DNA of 64,000 bases from RYN-230 sp963829725 (GCA_963829725.1 CAWHJW010000009.1:62001-126000); one strand, 5' to 3'; counted from the stretch's first letter, positions 54,718 through 63,987 are shown. A program made the numbers and translations. The notes: generated by a model not told the origin, from the letters alone.

Positions 54718-55491
54718 ATGTACCCAGTGCCGCCGGCCGGCTGCGCGGATGTCTGGTGGCTGGACATCACCACAGTCGCCGTGGGCCGGCTTGAGCTGGC
54801 CGAGCTCAGCCTGGAGGAGCATAAGCGGGCAGCGGCCTTCGCGTTCCGGGCCGACCGGCGCCGCTACACCGCGGCGCACGTGATGCTCCGCCGGGTGCTG
54901 TCCGGCTACGTGGACATCCCGCCGTCCAGCCTGCAGTTCCGCCGCGAGCCCTGTCCCCGGTGCGGCCAGCCGACCGGGCGGCCGGCCCTGCCGTTCGGCT
55001 ACGGCCTGCATTTCTCGCTGTCGCACAGCGGCGACGCGGTGGTGATCGCGGTGGCCGGCCAGCAGGTCGGCGTGGACGTGGAGCAGCGGCCGGCCGGCTG
55101 CGTCTGCGCGCTGTCCGCGGACATGGACGCGCGGGACGCGGAATGGGGCCGCTCGCTCAGCGAGCCCGGCCGGCACGACCTGGTCATGCGCTGGTGGGTA
55201 CGGGCCCAGGCGGTGCTCAAGTGCACCGGCGAGGGGACCGGCCACGACGACATCGGCGATTTCCCGGTGCTGGGCAGCCTGGACGGGCCGGCCGGCGTGG
55301 CCGTCCCGGGCGGCCCCGAGCAGGTGATGGCGGCGACGGGGGCGCACGGCTGCTCGCTGATCTCGCTGCCCGCGCCCGCGGGCTACCAGGCCGCGCTGGC
55401 CCTGGCCGGGGAGTCCAGCGCGGTCCGGCTGGCCATCCGCGCGCCCTGGGCGGCCAGCTCACGCCGCCCCAGCCGCAGCGCGCAGTATTAG
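54718..55491 (+). CDS. 4'-phosphopantetheinyl transferase superfamily protein
   Basis: 257 aa from ATG 54718, with CGGGAG upstream. It should transfer 4'-phosphopantetheine from CoA to carrier proteins of fatty-acid, polyketide or peptide synthases. The Sfp-type motifs HFSLSHSGDAVVIAV and VGVDVEQR (metal-binding Asp and Glu) are present. The third motif, normally W-x-x-K-E-A-x-x-K, reads WWVRAQAVLKCTGEG, with Ala-Gln for Lys-Glu, so one metal ligand is changed. An N-terminal domain with CPRCGQPTGRP adds two Cys. No synthase genes lie in the window. The 292 bases between egtD and this gene hold nothing recognisable. Confidence 0.82.
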   Translation: MYPVPPAGCADVWWLDITTVAVGRLELAELSLEEHKRAAAFAFRADRRRYTAAHVMLRRVLSGYVDIPPSSLQFRREPCPRCGQPTGRPALPFGYGLHFSLSHSGDAVVIAVAGQQVGVDVEQRPAGCVCALSADMDARDAEWGRSLSEPGRHDLVMRWWVRAQAVLKCTGEGTGHDDIGDFPVLGSLDGPAGVAVPGGPEQVMAATGAHGCSLISLPAPAGYQAALALAGESSAVRLAIRAPWAASSRRPSRSAQY

Positions 55492-55493
55492 CT

Positions 55494-55542
55494 GTGCTGG
55501 CCCGGGGGGACGACCCCCCGGAGCGCCCCGCGCATTCGCCGG
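55494..55542 (+). repeat. Interspersed 47-bp hairpin repeat, copy 5
   Basis: GTGCTGGCCCGGGGGGACGA followed by CCCCCCGG and ending GCGCATTCGCCGG, with a perfect eight-base CCGGGGGG/CCCCCCGG stem around ACGA. It starts 3 bases after the phosphopantetheinyl transferase stop. The first 27 bases are the same as copy 1 apart from one position. Confidence 0.7.
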
Positions 55543-55717
55543 CCCGGCGGGGACACGCCTGCGGCGAGCCCCGCCTCGCCGGCGAACAGGCCGGGTCTAG
55601 CCGGGCACACACGCCTGCGGCGCGGCCCGACTCCCCAAGCGCGCGTGCGCGATCCGCGCGCCCGTGCGGATCGCGGGTAGTCTCGGAGGGCAGGCCCGCG
55701 GCAGCATGGAGGCAGAC

Positions 55718-56902
55718 GTGACAGCGGTTTTCGCGGTGGACGCATGCCGGACCCCGGTCGGCCGGATCAAGGGCGCGCTGGCCGCGGTGCGGCCGGACCA
55801 CCTGACCGCTGAGGTGATCAAGGCCCTGCTGGCCCGTAACCCCTGGCTGGACCCGGGCCGCATCGACGACGTCTACTGGGGCGCCGCCAACCAGGCGGGC
55901 GAGGATAACCGCAACGTAGCCCGGATGGGCGTGCTGCTGGCCGGGCTGCCGGTGGAGGTGCCCGGGGCGACCGTCAACCGGCTGTGCGGCTCCGGGCTGG
56001 AGGCCATCGCCAGCGCGGCCCGGGCCATCGCGGCCGGCGAGGCCGACATCGTGCTGGCCGGCGGGGCCGAGTCGATGACCCGGGCCCCGTTCGTGCTGCC
56101 CCGGGCGGCTGAGCCCTTCCCTCGGGAGGCCGGGGTGGCCGACACCCGGCTGGGCTGGCGGCTGGTCAGCCCGCTCATGCAGGAGATGTACCCGCCGGTC
56201 AGCCTGGGGGAGACCGCGGAGAACGTGGCCGACCGATACCGGGTGAGCCGGGAACGCCAGGACGAGTTCGCGCTGCGCAGTCACCGCCGGGCCGCGGCTG
56301 CCCAGCGGGCCGGGCGGTACGGCGACGAGATCGTGCCGGTCACCGCGCCCGCTGGCCCGGTCACGCTGGACGAGGGCATCCGGCCCGACCTGACCCTGGA
56401 GGACCTGGCGGCCAAGCGCCCCGCCTTCCGCAAGGGCGGGACGGTGACCGGCGGCAACTCCTCGCCGCTCAACGACGGGGCGGCCGGGGTCGTCCTGGTC
56501 AGCGAGGAGGTGGCCGAGGCGGCCGGGCTCAGCCCGCTGGCCCGGTACGCCGGCACCGCCACGGCCGGGGTGCACCCGGACTACATGGGCATCGGCCCGG
56601 TCCCCGCGGTCGGCAAGCTGCTGCGGCGGACCGGCTGGGAGGCCGGCAGCCTCGATCTTGTCGAGGTCAACGAGGCCTTCGCCGCGCAGGCGGTGGCGGT
56701 GTGCGACGAGCTGAAGCTGGACGGCGACCGGGTCAACGTGAACGGCGGCGCGATCGCCATCGGCCACCCGCTGGGCTGCTCCGGCGCGCGGATCACCGCC
56801 ACCCTGCTGCACGAGTTCCGGCGGCGCGGCGCCGGGCGGGCGGTGGCCAGCATGTGCATCGGGGTCGGCCAGGGCATCGCTACGGGCTGGCAGGCGCCCT
56901 GA
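55718..56902 (+). CDS. Acetyl-CoA C-acyltransferase (thiolase)
   Basis: 394 aa. GTG 55718 is preferred because GGAGG lies 5 bases upstream and the family then starts TAVFAVDACRTPVGRIKGA; ATG 55706 and further extension to 55664 are alternatives. Thiolases cleave 3-ketoacyl-CoA or condense acetyl-CoA. The nucleophilic Cys is in NRLCGSGLEAI (about residue 90), and the two other catalytic residues in NVNGGAIAIGHPLGCSGAR and ASMCIGVGQGIA. The PcaF/FadA-type AGGAESMTRAP motif is present. TAGTCT at 55678 may be a -10 box. Together with the acyl-CoA synthetase and dehydrogenase it covers parts of beta-oxidation. Confidence 0.92.
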   Translation: MTAVFAVDACRTPVGRIKGALAAVRPDHLTAEVIKALLARNPWLDPGRIDDVYWGAANQAGEDNRNVARMGVLLAGLPVEVPGATVNRLCGSGLEAIASAARAIAAGEADIVLAGGAESMTRAPFVLPRAAEPFPREAGVADTRLGWRLVSPLMQEMYPPVSLGETAENVADRYRVSRERQDEFALRSHRRAAAAQRAGRYGDEIVPVTAPAGPVTLDEGIRPDLTLEDLAAKRPAFRKGGTVTGGNSSPLNDGAAGVVLVSEEVAEAAGLSPLARYAGTATAGVHPDYMGIGPVPAVGKLLRRTGWEAGSLDLVEVNEAFAAQAVAVCDELKLDGDRVNVNGGAIAIGHPLGCSGARITATLLHEFRRRGAGRAVASMCIGVGQGIATGWQAP

Positions 56903-56941
56903 CGGCATCCGTCTGCTGGCCGCGCCGGCCGGGTGACGATT

Positions 56942-56972
56942 CCCCGCCGGGCGGAAGCTCCGCCCGGCGGGG
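56942..56972. terminator. Bidirectional terminator between thiolase and hesB-like genes
   Basis: CCCCGCCGGGCGG-AAGCT-CCGCCCGGCGGGG: a perfect 13-base stem with a five-base loop, in the 78-base gap between two converging genes. Confidence 0.75.
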
Positions 56973-56980
56973 CCCGCCAG

Positions 56981-57268
56981 TCACGCCACCTGCTCAGCCA
57001 GCGTGAAGGCCACCGTGCCCTCGCCGTCCACCTGCGCGTCCAGCGACTTGTCGTCCAGCGCGACCGCGGCCTCGGGCTCCAGGAACACCCGGGCGCCCTC
57101 GGCCTCGATCACCTGATCGCCCTCGGCCGGGCTTTCCGCCAGGATGACCTGGAAGGCCGGGCCGCCGTCGGGCTGGGACATGATGCGCAGGCCGGTCTGC
57201 TCGGGCAGTTCCGGCTGGGAGGTGAGATTCCGGATCGCCGAGACGGCGCCCTCGGTCAGTGTGAGCAT
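56981..57268 (-). CDS. HesB/IscA-like Fe-S biogenesis domain protein without the cysteines
   Basis: 95 aa. It has the HesB/IscA fold pattern: MLTLTEGAVSAIRNLTSQPE, GLRIMSQPDGGPAFQVILAE, VFLEPEAAVALDDKSLDAQV. A-type Fe-S carriers need three conserved cysteines; this protein has none, so it cannot bind a cluster in the usual way. Cysteine-free HesB-like proteins are common in actinobacteria and of unknown role. Stand-alone gene facing the thiolase. Confidence 0.8.
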   Translation of the reverse strand: MLTLTEGAVSAIRNLTSQPELPEQTGLRIMSQPDGGPAFQVILAESPAEGDQVIEAEGARVFLEPEAAVALDDKSLDAQVDGEGTVAFTLAEQVA

Positions 57269-57466
57269 GATCGCTCCCGTCCTTGTCGGGCATCTGCAAT
57301 TGGGCGACCACTACCCGGTTCCGGCCGGCTCACTCACCATGGGCTGGGCCGGCCGCTCCGCCGGCCGCCGGGCCCCGGGCGGCGCGGGCCACCGCCGGGT
57401 GGCGACGGAGGCGCAGCCGCCAGGTAGGGTCAGCGGCGGGTGTGTACTGCGACCTAAGGGGCCGTC

Positions 57467-58231
57467 GTGGAGACAGGCAGCGGCGCGCCGGGGGCGGCCC
57501 GGCAGGCAGCCGGCCCGGGCGCCGCGGACGCTCACGCCAGTGGCGGCCCGGGGGAAGGGCCCGCCGCGGAGCCGGGCGCCGCCGCGGGGCCGCCGGCCGG
57601 GCCGCCGGTGCCGGACGCGGGCGAGGACCGCCTCCCGGACCGCATCTGGACGCTGCCCAACCTGCTCAGCATGGCCCGCCTGGCGGGCGTCCCGGTCTTC
57701 GTGTGGCTGGTGCTGGGCCCGCATGCGGACGGATGGGCCGTGGTCCTGCTCCTCGCGGCCTCGGCCACCGACTGGCTGGACGGCAAGATCGCCCGGGCCT
57801 GGCACCAGGAGAGCCGGCTGGGCCAGGTGCTCGACCCGACCGCCGACCGGCTCTACATCGCGGCCATGCTGATCTCGCTGGCGCTTCGGGCCATCATCCC
57901 GTGGTGGCTGGTCGGCCTGCTGGTCGGCCGGGAACTGGTGCTGGGCGCCGCGCTGCTCCGGCTGCGGGCGCACGGCTACGAGCCGCTGCAAGTCAGCTTC
58001 GTGGGCAAGGCGGCCACGCTGTGCCTGATGTACGCGTTCCCGCTGCTGCTGCTGGGCGCCTACGGGGGCATCCCGGCCCAGGTGGCCAAGGTGGCCGGCT
58101 GGGCCTTCGCCTTCTGGGGCACGGCGCTTTACTGGTGGGCGGCCGGGCTGTACCTGGCCCAGGCGCGGCAGCTGACGGCCGGCCCGGCCGCAGGCCGCGG
58201 CGGTGGCCGGGCGGGGGACCGGCAGTCATGA
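57467..58231 (+). CDS. CDP-alcohol phosphatidyltransferase family protein
   Basis: 254 aa from GTG 57467. The first 55 residues are Ala/Gly/Pro-rich and cytoplasmic; then WTLPNLLSMARLAGVPVFVW leads into six membrane helices. The catalytic signature D-x2-D-G-x2-A-R-x8-G-x3-D-x3-D is complete: DWLDGKIARAWHQESRLGQ followed by VLDPTADR. The enzyme joins a CDP-diacylglycerol lipid to an alcohol head group (PgsA-like); which alcohol is not clear. It precedes the mannose-1-phosphate guanylyltransferase and garA genes, an order also seen near pgsA2-garA in mycobacteria. Confidence 0.9.
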   Translation: METGSGAPGAARQAAGPGAADAHASGGPGEGPAAEPGAAAGPPAGPPVPDAGEDRLPDRIWTLPNLLSMARLAGVPVFVWLVLGPHADGWAVVLLLAASATDWLDGKIARAWHQESRLGQVLDPTADRLYIAAMLISLALRAIIPWWLVGLLVGRELVLGAALLRLRAHGYEPLQVSFVGKAATLCLMYAFPLLLLGAYGGIPAQVAKVAGWAFAFWGTALYWWAAGLYLAQARQLTAGPAAGRGGGRAGDRQS

Positions 58232-58322
58232 TGGAGGCATCCAGCGGCACCGGCCCGGGGTGGCCCGGGCCGGGCGCGGATGGGAAGCGCGCGCCAATGC
58301 TATGGAAGGAGGCCCGTCAGCG

Positions 58323-60820
58323 GTGAAGGCCGTCGTGATGGCCGGCGGTGAGGGCACCCGGCTGCGCCCGATGACCGCCAATCAGCCCAAGCCCCTGCTG
58401 CCCGTCTGCAACAAGCCGATCATGGAGCACGTGCTGCGGCTGCTCAAGCGGCACGCCTTCTCCGAGACGGTCGTGACGACGGCGTTCCTCGCCTCGCTCG
58501 TCCGGAACTATTTCGGTGACGGCGAGGACGTGGGCATGAGCCTGCAGTACGCCACCGAGGAGATGCCGCTCGGCACCGCGGGCAGCGTGAAGAATGCCGG
58601 CGACGCGCTGAGGGACGAGCCCTTCCTGGTCATCTCCGGTGACGCGCTGACCGACATCGACCTGTCCGCGATGGTCCGGGCGCACAAGGAGAATGGCGCG
58701 CTGGTCACCGTCGGGCTCACCCGGGTGCCCAACCCGCTGGAGTTCGGCATCATCATCGTCGGCGAGGACGGCCGCATCCAGCGCTTCCTGGAGAAGCCCA
58801 CCTGGGGGCAGGTGTTCTCGGACACGGTCAACACCGGGATCTACGTGATGGAGCCCGAGGTACTCGCTGAGGTGCAGTCCGGGGAGTCCGTGGACTGGTC
58901 CGGTGACGTGTTCCCGGCCCTGCTCAAGCGCGGGGCGCCGCTGTTCGGCTGGATCGCCGACGGCTACTGGGAGGACGTGGGCACCCACGAGAGCTACCTC
59001 AAGGTCCAGGCCGACGTGCTGTCCGGCCGGGTGGACACCGAGATCGACGGCTTCGAGGTGTCCCCGGGTGTCTGGGTGGCCGAGGGCGCCGAGGTGGACC
59101 CGGACGCGATGATCTCGGGGCCGGTCTGCATCGGCGACTACGCCAAGGTCGAGGCGGGCGCGGAACTGCGCGAGTTCACCGTGCTGGGCAGCAACGTGGT
59201 GGTCAAGGACGGCGCCTTCCTGCACCGCGCCGTGGTGCACAACAACGTCTACGTGGGCCAGGGCGTCACTCTGCGCGGCTGCGTCATCGGCAAGAACACC
59301 GACGTCATGCCGAACGCGCGGATCGAGGAAGGCGCGGTGGTGGGCGACGAGTGCGTCATCGAGCCGGAGGCCTACCTGTCGGCCGGGGTCAAGGTCTACC
59401 CGTTCAAGACGATCGAGGCCGGCGCGGTGGTGAACACCAGCGTCATCTGGGAGTCCCGCGGCCAGCGCACGCTGGTCGGCCCGCGGGGAGTGTCCGGCCT
59501 GGTCAACGTGGAGATCACCCCGGAACTATGCGTCCGGCTGTCCAGCGCCTACGCGACCACGCTGCAGAAGGGCTCCACCGTCACCACCTCCCGCGATGTG
59601 TCCCGCGCGGCGCGGGCGCTCAAGCGGGCCGTGCAGTGCGCGCTGAACGCCAGCGCCATCAACGTGGTCGACCTGGAGGCGCAGCCGCTGCCGGTGGCCA
59701 GGTTCCAGACCGCGCGCAGCACGTGCAGCGGGGGGGTCGCGCTGCGGACCACGCCCGGCGACCCGCAGTCGATCGACCTGGTGTTCCTGGACGAGCGGGG
59801 CGCCGAGCTGTCCCAGGCCGCCGCGCGCAAGCTGGAGCGGGTGTTCTCCCGGCAGGAGTACCGCCGGGCCTTCCCCGGCGAGATCGCGGAACTGTCCTAC
59901 CCGTCCCGGGTGGTCGAGTCGTACGCGCAGGAACTCGTCCGCAGCGTGAACATGACCGGCGTGCGCGAGGCCGGGCTCAAAGTGGTGGTGGACTGCGCCG
60001 GCGGCACCGTCTCCCTGGTGCTGCCCAGCCTGCTGGGCCGCCTCGGGGTCGAGGTGCTGACCGTCAACAACCGGCTGGATGAGGCCAACCCCACGCAGAG
60101 CCTGGCCCAGGTCCGGGCCGGCTGCAGCGGCTGTCCGAGCTGGTCGCCTCGTCCCGCGCCGCATTCGGGGTCCGCTTCGACCAGGTCGGCGAGCGCATCA
60201 TGCTGGTGGACGACAAGGGCGCGATGATCAGCGACGACCGGGCCCTGCTGGTGGCGCTCGACCTGATCGCGGCAGAACGGCGGTCGGGCCGGGTGGCGCT
60301 GCCGGTGACCACCACCCGGGTGGCCGAGCAGGTCTGCCGGTTCCACGGGGTGCAGGTGGACTGGACACCCACCTCGCTGCACGGGCTCACCGAGGCCACC
60401 GCGGGCGAGGATGTTATTTTCGGCGGCGACGGCCGGGGCGGGTTCGTGGTGCCGGAGTTCAGCCGCACCCTCGATGGCATCGCCGCGTTCACCCGGCTGC
60501 TCGGCCTGGTCGCCCGGACCCGGCTCACGCTGAGCCAGATCGACGCGCGGATCCCGGCCGCGCACCTGCTGCGGCGCTCCATGCCCACGCCGTGGGCGGC
60601 CAAGGGCAGCGTGATGCGGACCGTGGTGGAGGCGGCGGGCGACCGGACCGTGGATACCACCGACGGCGTCCGGATCGTCGAGCCGGATGGCGGATGGGTG
60701 CTGGTGCTGCCGGATCCGGCCGACGCGGTGACGCACCTGTGGGCCGAGGGTGCCGACGCGGACACCGCCCAGGCGCTGCTGGACGAGTGGGCCGTGATCG
60801 CCGAGCGTCCTGGCGGCTGA
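58323..60820 (+). pseudogene. Mannose-1-phosphate guanylyltransferase/phosphomannomutase fusion, frameshifted
   Basis: GTG 58323 with AAGGAGG upstream. Residues 1 to about 235 are a nucleotidyltransferase (VVMAGGEGTRLRPMTANQPK; FLVISGDALTDID). About 250-380 are left-handed beta-helix hexapeptide repeats (VYVGQGVTLRGCVIGKNTDV). The rest is a phosphohexomutase-like domain with TSRDVSRAARALKRAVQCAL. A one-base loss at 60117-60122 shifts the frame; the remaining about 230 residues (LVDDKGAMISDDRALLVALD; PEFSRTLDGIAAFTRLLGLV) continue normally to 60820. The protein supplies GDP-mannose or a related sugar nucleotide for glycans. The mutase part lacks the classical TASHNP serine loop, as in actinobacterial relatives. 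An indel error is likely, since both parts look conserved. Confidence 0.85.
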
Positions 60821-61229
60821 CTTTCCCGGCTAAGCTGGCCGGTTCAGTGTCCAGCGAGGACATCCCACCCGTGAGACAATCCAGCCTCATCGGAGCGTGC
60901 AGGCGTCGGAGGTGCGGCCAGTTATGTGGCGGAGGCGACACGATGGTGCCCCGGGCGGGTCCCGGGGCGTGGAGTCGTCGCCGGGATCAGGGCGGCGCCG
61001 CGGGTGGCGGGCCCGGTTCACCGCGGCGGGGCGACGCGCGTGGCGCATGGACCCGCCAGGTGCGCCGCAGGTAGCGTGGACCGCATCAGCCGAGCACGAT
61101 CAAGCCGAGCACGGTTCAGCTAAGCACGGTTCAGCTAAGTACGGTTCAGCTAAGTACGGGGAACGGGCGGGGGCAGACGTCGTGCCAGCCCCGAGCCCAT
61201 GGCCAGCAGAGGAGAGGCTGGGCCACGAC
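60821..61229. other. Leader region of the FHA gene with tandem repeats
   Basis: A 409-base stretch before the zinc ribbon-FHA start. It contains five 15-base units (61083-61157). The frame of the FHA gene is open through most of it, so part could be a coding N-terminal extension (repeats would give AEHDQ, AEHGS, AKHGS, AKYGS, AKYGE). A start at 61230 is supported by the family start MPSIYCTRCG. Nothing else recognised. Confidence 0.45.
61083..61157 (+). repeat. 15-bp tandem repeat upstream of the FHA gene
   Basis: Five units of 15 bases: GCATCAGCCGAGCAC, GATCAAGCCGAGCAC, GGTTCAGCTAAGCAC, then GGTTCAGCTAAGTAC twice. The 3' units are identical and the 5' ones progressively diverged, the pattern of recent expansion at one end. 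Confidence 0.85.
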
Positions 61230-61774
61230 ATGCCGAGCATCTACTGCACCCGGTGCGGCCAGGCCAACCCTGACGACGCGCGCTTTTGCCTGCATTGCGG
61301 CACGATGCTCGCGCGCATGGGGGCCGACCGCCCGGGTGAGACGACGTCCATCATCACGCTGGGCGGGGACCCGGCGGAGGCCGAGTACGGCGAGGAGCCA
61401 TTCGCCGACCCGGGCTCGATGGAATCACTGCCCGGCGGCACAGCGCTGCTGGTTGTCAAGCGCGGGCCCAATGCGGGCAGCCGGTTCCTGCTGGACAGCG
61501 ACATCACCACGGCCAGCCGCACCGGGACAGTGACATCTTCCTCGACGACGTCACGGTCTCCCGGCGGCACGCGGAGTTCTACCGGCACGGGGACCGGTTC
61601 ACCGTGCGTGACGTCGGCAGCCTCAACGGCACCTACGTCAATCAGGAGCGGATCGAGGAAGCCGCGCTGAACGGCGGTGACGAGGTGCAGATCGGCAAGT
61701 TCCGCCTGGTGTTCCTCACCGGCCGGAGGCCGCAGGTGGAGCGTGGTGGCGGGGGCGCGCAGGTCGGGGCATGA
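61230..61774 (+). pseudogene. garA: Zinc ribbon-FHA domain protein (GarA-like), frameshifted
   Basis: From ATG 61230 the protein opens with a zinc ribbon, CTRCGQANPDDARFCLHCG (two CxxC), then an acidic linker with the ETTSI phosphothreonine-type segment typical of GarA. The FHA domain starts ALLVVKRGPNAGSRFLLDSD, breaks at 61509-61520, and continues in another frame as HRDSDIFLDDVTVSRRHAEF, VGSLNGTYVNQERIE and VQIGKFRLVFL to the TGA at 61772-61774. GarA (Rv1827) is a substrate of Ser/Thr kinases; it binds and inhibits 2-oxoglutarate dehydrogenase and regulates glutamate metabolism. The stop overlaps the next start (ATGA), so coupling is preserved in the second frame, which argues for a sequencing indel. 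Confidence 0.85.
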
Positions 61775-62538
61775 GCGCACAGCCCACCCGGGCAGGATTC
61801 GGCATCGGGGAGGTGCTTGCCCAGCTTCGTGGCGAGTTCCCCGATGTGAGCGTGTCGAAGATCCGGTTCCTGGAATCCGAGGGGCTCATCCAGCCTGCCC
61901 GCTCGCCGTCCCGGTACCGGCGGTTCAGCCCGGCCGACGTGGAACGGCTGCGCTTCATCCTGACCGCCCAGCGTGACGAGTACCTGCCGCTGCGGGTGAT
62001 CAAGGACCGGCTCGCGGCCGCCGATGACCGGAGTTCCCCGGACGGCGGCCCGGGGGGCCACCGGCCCGCCCGGAAGCTGAGCAGGCGGGAACTACTGGAA
62101 GCGGCCGAGATCGAGGACCGCCACCTGGCCGAACTGGAGGATTTCGGGCTGGTCAAGGCGTCCGGGCGGCAGTACGGGCCGGACGCCCTGGAGGCGGCGC
62201 GGATCATCGTCGCCCTGGACCGGTTCGGCGTCCAGGCCCGGCACCTGCGGGCGGTCCGGGCGGCTGTCGAGCGGGAGACCTCGCTCATCGAGCAGGTGGT
62301 GGCGCCCACGCTGCGGCAGCGCAGCCCCGGGTCGCGGGACCGGGCCGGGCGGACCGCCCGGGAGATCGCGGCGCTCTCCCTGCAATTGCACGCCACCCTG
62401 ATGGACAGCGCGCTGGCCGAGGCCGGCTTCCCGCAGACCGGCCTGGCCGAGGCCGGATTCGCCGACGCCGGGTTCCCCGGCACCGGGTTCGGAGAGGCCG
62501 GCTTCGCCGGCCCGGCCGCCGCTGGGTCCGGCGCGTGA
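61771..62538 (+). CDS. ftsR: MerR family transcriptional regulator FtsR
   Basis: 255 aa. MerR-type winged helix: FGIGEVLAQLRGEFPDVSVS, KIRFLESEGLIQPARSPSRY and RRFSPADVERLRFILTAQRD. A second conserved domain (ELLEAAEIEDRHLAELEDFG; LDRFGVQARHLRAVRAAVER) follows. This is the Rv1828/FtsR type, which activates ftsZ in corynebacteria. The last 45 residues are a Gly/Ala/Phe repeat (AGFxxTGLAEAGFADAGFPG), absent from FtsR proteins I know. It overlaps the preceding FHA gene by four bases and lies 94 bases before the bifunctional nuclease gene, as in mycobacteria. Confidence 0.88.
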   Translation: MSAQPTRAGFGIGEVLAQLRGEFPDVSVSKIRFLESEGLIQPARSPSRYRRFSPADVERLRFILTAQRDEYLPLRVIKDRLAAADDRSSPDGGPGGHRPARKLSRRELLEAAEIEDRHLAELEDFGLVKASGRQYGPDALEAARIIVALDRFGVQARHLRAVRAAVERETSLIEQVVAPTLRQRSPGSRDRAGRTAREIAALSLQLHATLMDSALAEAGFPQTGLAEAGFADAGFPGTGFGEAGFAGPAAAGSGA

Positions 62539-62632
62539 CATCGCTCATCCCGGGTGTACGTTGGCAAGGAGTGCCATCGCAGGGGTCCACGCCTGAGCCA
62601 GCGCGTCAGGCACACGTGAGGACGGAGCCGCC

Positions 62633-63103
62633 GTGAGGAAGATGGAGGTCGTCGGCGTCCGGGTCGAGATGCCCACGAACCAGCCCATCGTCCTGCTGAA
62701 GGAGACGCAGGGGGACAGGTACCTGCCAATCTGGATCGGGCCGGTTGAGGCAACTGCGATCGCCTTCGCCCAGCAGGGCATGGTGCCGGCCCGGCCGCTC
62801 ACCCACGACCTCTTCCGTGACGTGCTGGAAGCGCTGGAGGTCCAGCTCCAGACGGTGAATATCACGGCGCTACGGGACGGCATCTTCTTCGCCGACCTGA
62901 TCTTCTCCAACGGGAAAGAGGTCAGTGCCCGGCCGTCCGACTCCATCGCGCTCGCGCTGCGCACCGGGGCCGCCATCTACGCCAGCGAGGATGTCCTCGA
63001 CGAGGCGGGCGTGGCCATCCCGGACGAGCAGGAGGATGAGGTCGAGAAGTTCCGCGAGTTCCTGGACACCATCACCCCCGAGGACTTCGGGCGGGCCACG
63101 TGA
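62633..63103 (+). CDS. Bifunctional nuclease family protein (DUF151)
   Basis: 156 aa from GTG 62633 with GGAG upstream. The bifunctional nuclease (BFN) domain is clear: VVGVRVEMPTNQPIVLLKET, YLPIWIGPVEATAIAFAQQG, RPLTHDLFRDVLEALEVQLQ, and DSIALALRTGAAIYASEDVL, followed by an acidic tail (PDEQEDEVEKF). It is the Rv1829 counterpart, conserved between the two MerR genes. BFN proteins have reported RNase/DNase activity; the bacterial role is not settled. Confidence 0.92.
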   Translation: MRKMEVVGVRVEMPTNQPIVLLKETQGDRYLPIWIGPVEATAIAFAQQGMVPARPLTHDLFRDVLEALEVQLQTVNITALRDGIFFADLIFSNGKEVSARPSDSIALALRTGAAIYASEDVLDEAGVAIPDEQEDEVEKFREFLDTITPEDFGRAT

Positions 63104-63212
63104 GGCACCCGCGTCCGCGACGCGCCGTCGCCGATCGTTGACGGGACCGGGGCGGCCAGCCTACCGTGCGAGACAAGTACCCAGGGTGGTCAGGTCCCGG
63201 GTGGAGGCAGGC

Positions 63213-63827
63213 GTGGCGGTAACCAAAGGTAACAGTCAGTCGCCGGGTGCGCACGGTGCGGCGATGCAGCAGGCCGGTGAGCAGGGCCTGCTGTTCGGCG
63301 ACGACGTCGAGTCCAGGCCGGCCGGCACCGGCTACCGCGGCCCGACCGCCTGCGCGGCCGCCGGGATCACGTACCGCCAGCTCGATTACTGGGCCCGGAC
63401 CGGGCTCGTCGAGCCCAGTGTCCGCGCGGCCGCCGGATCCGGGTCGGCCCGGCTGTACAGCTTCCGGGACATCCTGGTGCTCAAGGTCGTCAAGCGGCTG
63501 CTGGACACCGGGATATCGCTGCAGCAGATCCGGGCCGCCGTGGCCCACCTGCGCAGCCGGGGCACCGACGACCTGGCCAGGGTGACCCTGATGAGTGACG
63601 GGGTCAGCGTCTACGAGTGCACCTCCTCCGATGAGGTGGTTGACCTGCTCCAGGGCGGCCAGGGGGTGTTCGGCATCGCGCTGGGCCGTATCTGGCAGGA
63701 AGTGGACGGCTCGCTTGCCGATCTGCCCGCCGAGCGGGCCGAGGGGGCAGAGCCCGCGGAGGTTACCCCCGGCAGTTCCCGGGAGGCTGATGAGCTGGCC
63801 CGGCGGCGCGCCCGCAAGACTGGGTAA
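63213..63827 (+). CDS. MerR family transcriptional regulator (Rv1830-like)
   Basis: 204 aa from GTG 63213 with GGAGG 5 bases upstream; the frame is open further upstream only through the nuclease gene. After a 45-residue Gly/Gln-rich leader the MerR helix-turn-helix follows: GPTACAAAGITYRQLDYWAR, TGLVEPSVRAAAGSGSARLY, SFRDILVLKVVKRLLDTGIS. The C-terminal half (VYECTSSDEVVDLLQGGQGV, FGIALGRIWQEVDGSLADLP) is specific to this actinobacterial family. In M. tuberculosis the neighbour Rv1830 lies between Rv1829 and the glycine cleavage gene gcvB, and here too a glycine riboswitch follows. Its targets are unknown to me. Confidence 0.88.
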   Translation: MAVTKGNSQSPGAHGAAMQQAGEQGLLFGDDVESRPAGTGYRGPTACAAAGITYRQLDYWARTGLVEPSVRAAAGSGSARLYSFRDILVLKVVKRLLDTGISLQQIRAAVAHLRSRGTDDLARVTLMSDGVSVYECTSSDEVVDLLQGGQGVFGIALGRIWQEVDGSLADLPAERAEGAEPAEVTPGSSREADELARRRARKTG

Positions 63828-63881
63828 CCGGACCGCCTGTCCCGGTTCACCGCTCGGGTAAGCTCGGCACAGCCGATCACA

Positions 63882-63987
63882 CCGTCCGGGAGAGTCCCTG
63901 CGCAGCCAGCGCGGGGCGCCGAAGGGGCAACCTCCCCGGAACCTCTCAGGCCCAAGGACTGGACGGGACAGGCATCTCTGGAGTTCT
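63882..63987 (+). promoter_or_regulatory. Glycine riboswitch
   Basis: The conserved glycine aptamer elements occur in order: CCGTCCGGGAGAGTCC (63882-63897), GCGCCGAAGGGGCAA (63916-63930), CCCCGGAACCTCTCAGGCCC (63934-63953), AAGGACTGGACGGGACAGGC (63954-63973) and CTCTGGAG (63976-63983). The order and core sequences match gcvT-type riboswitches of actinomycetes. It should switch on a glycine-cleavage gene just beyond the window; by synteny with mycobacteria that is probably gcvP. Whether a second tandem aptamer follows cannot be seen. Confidence 0.92.
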
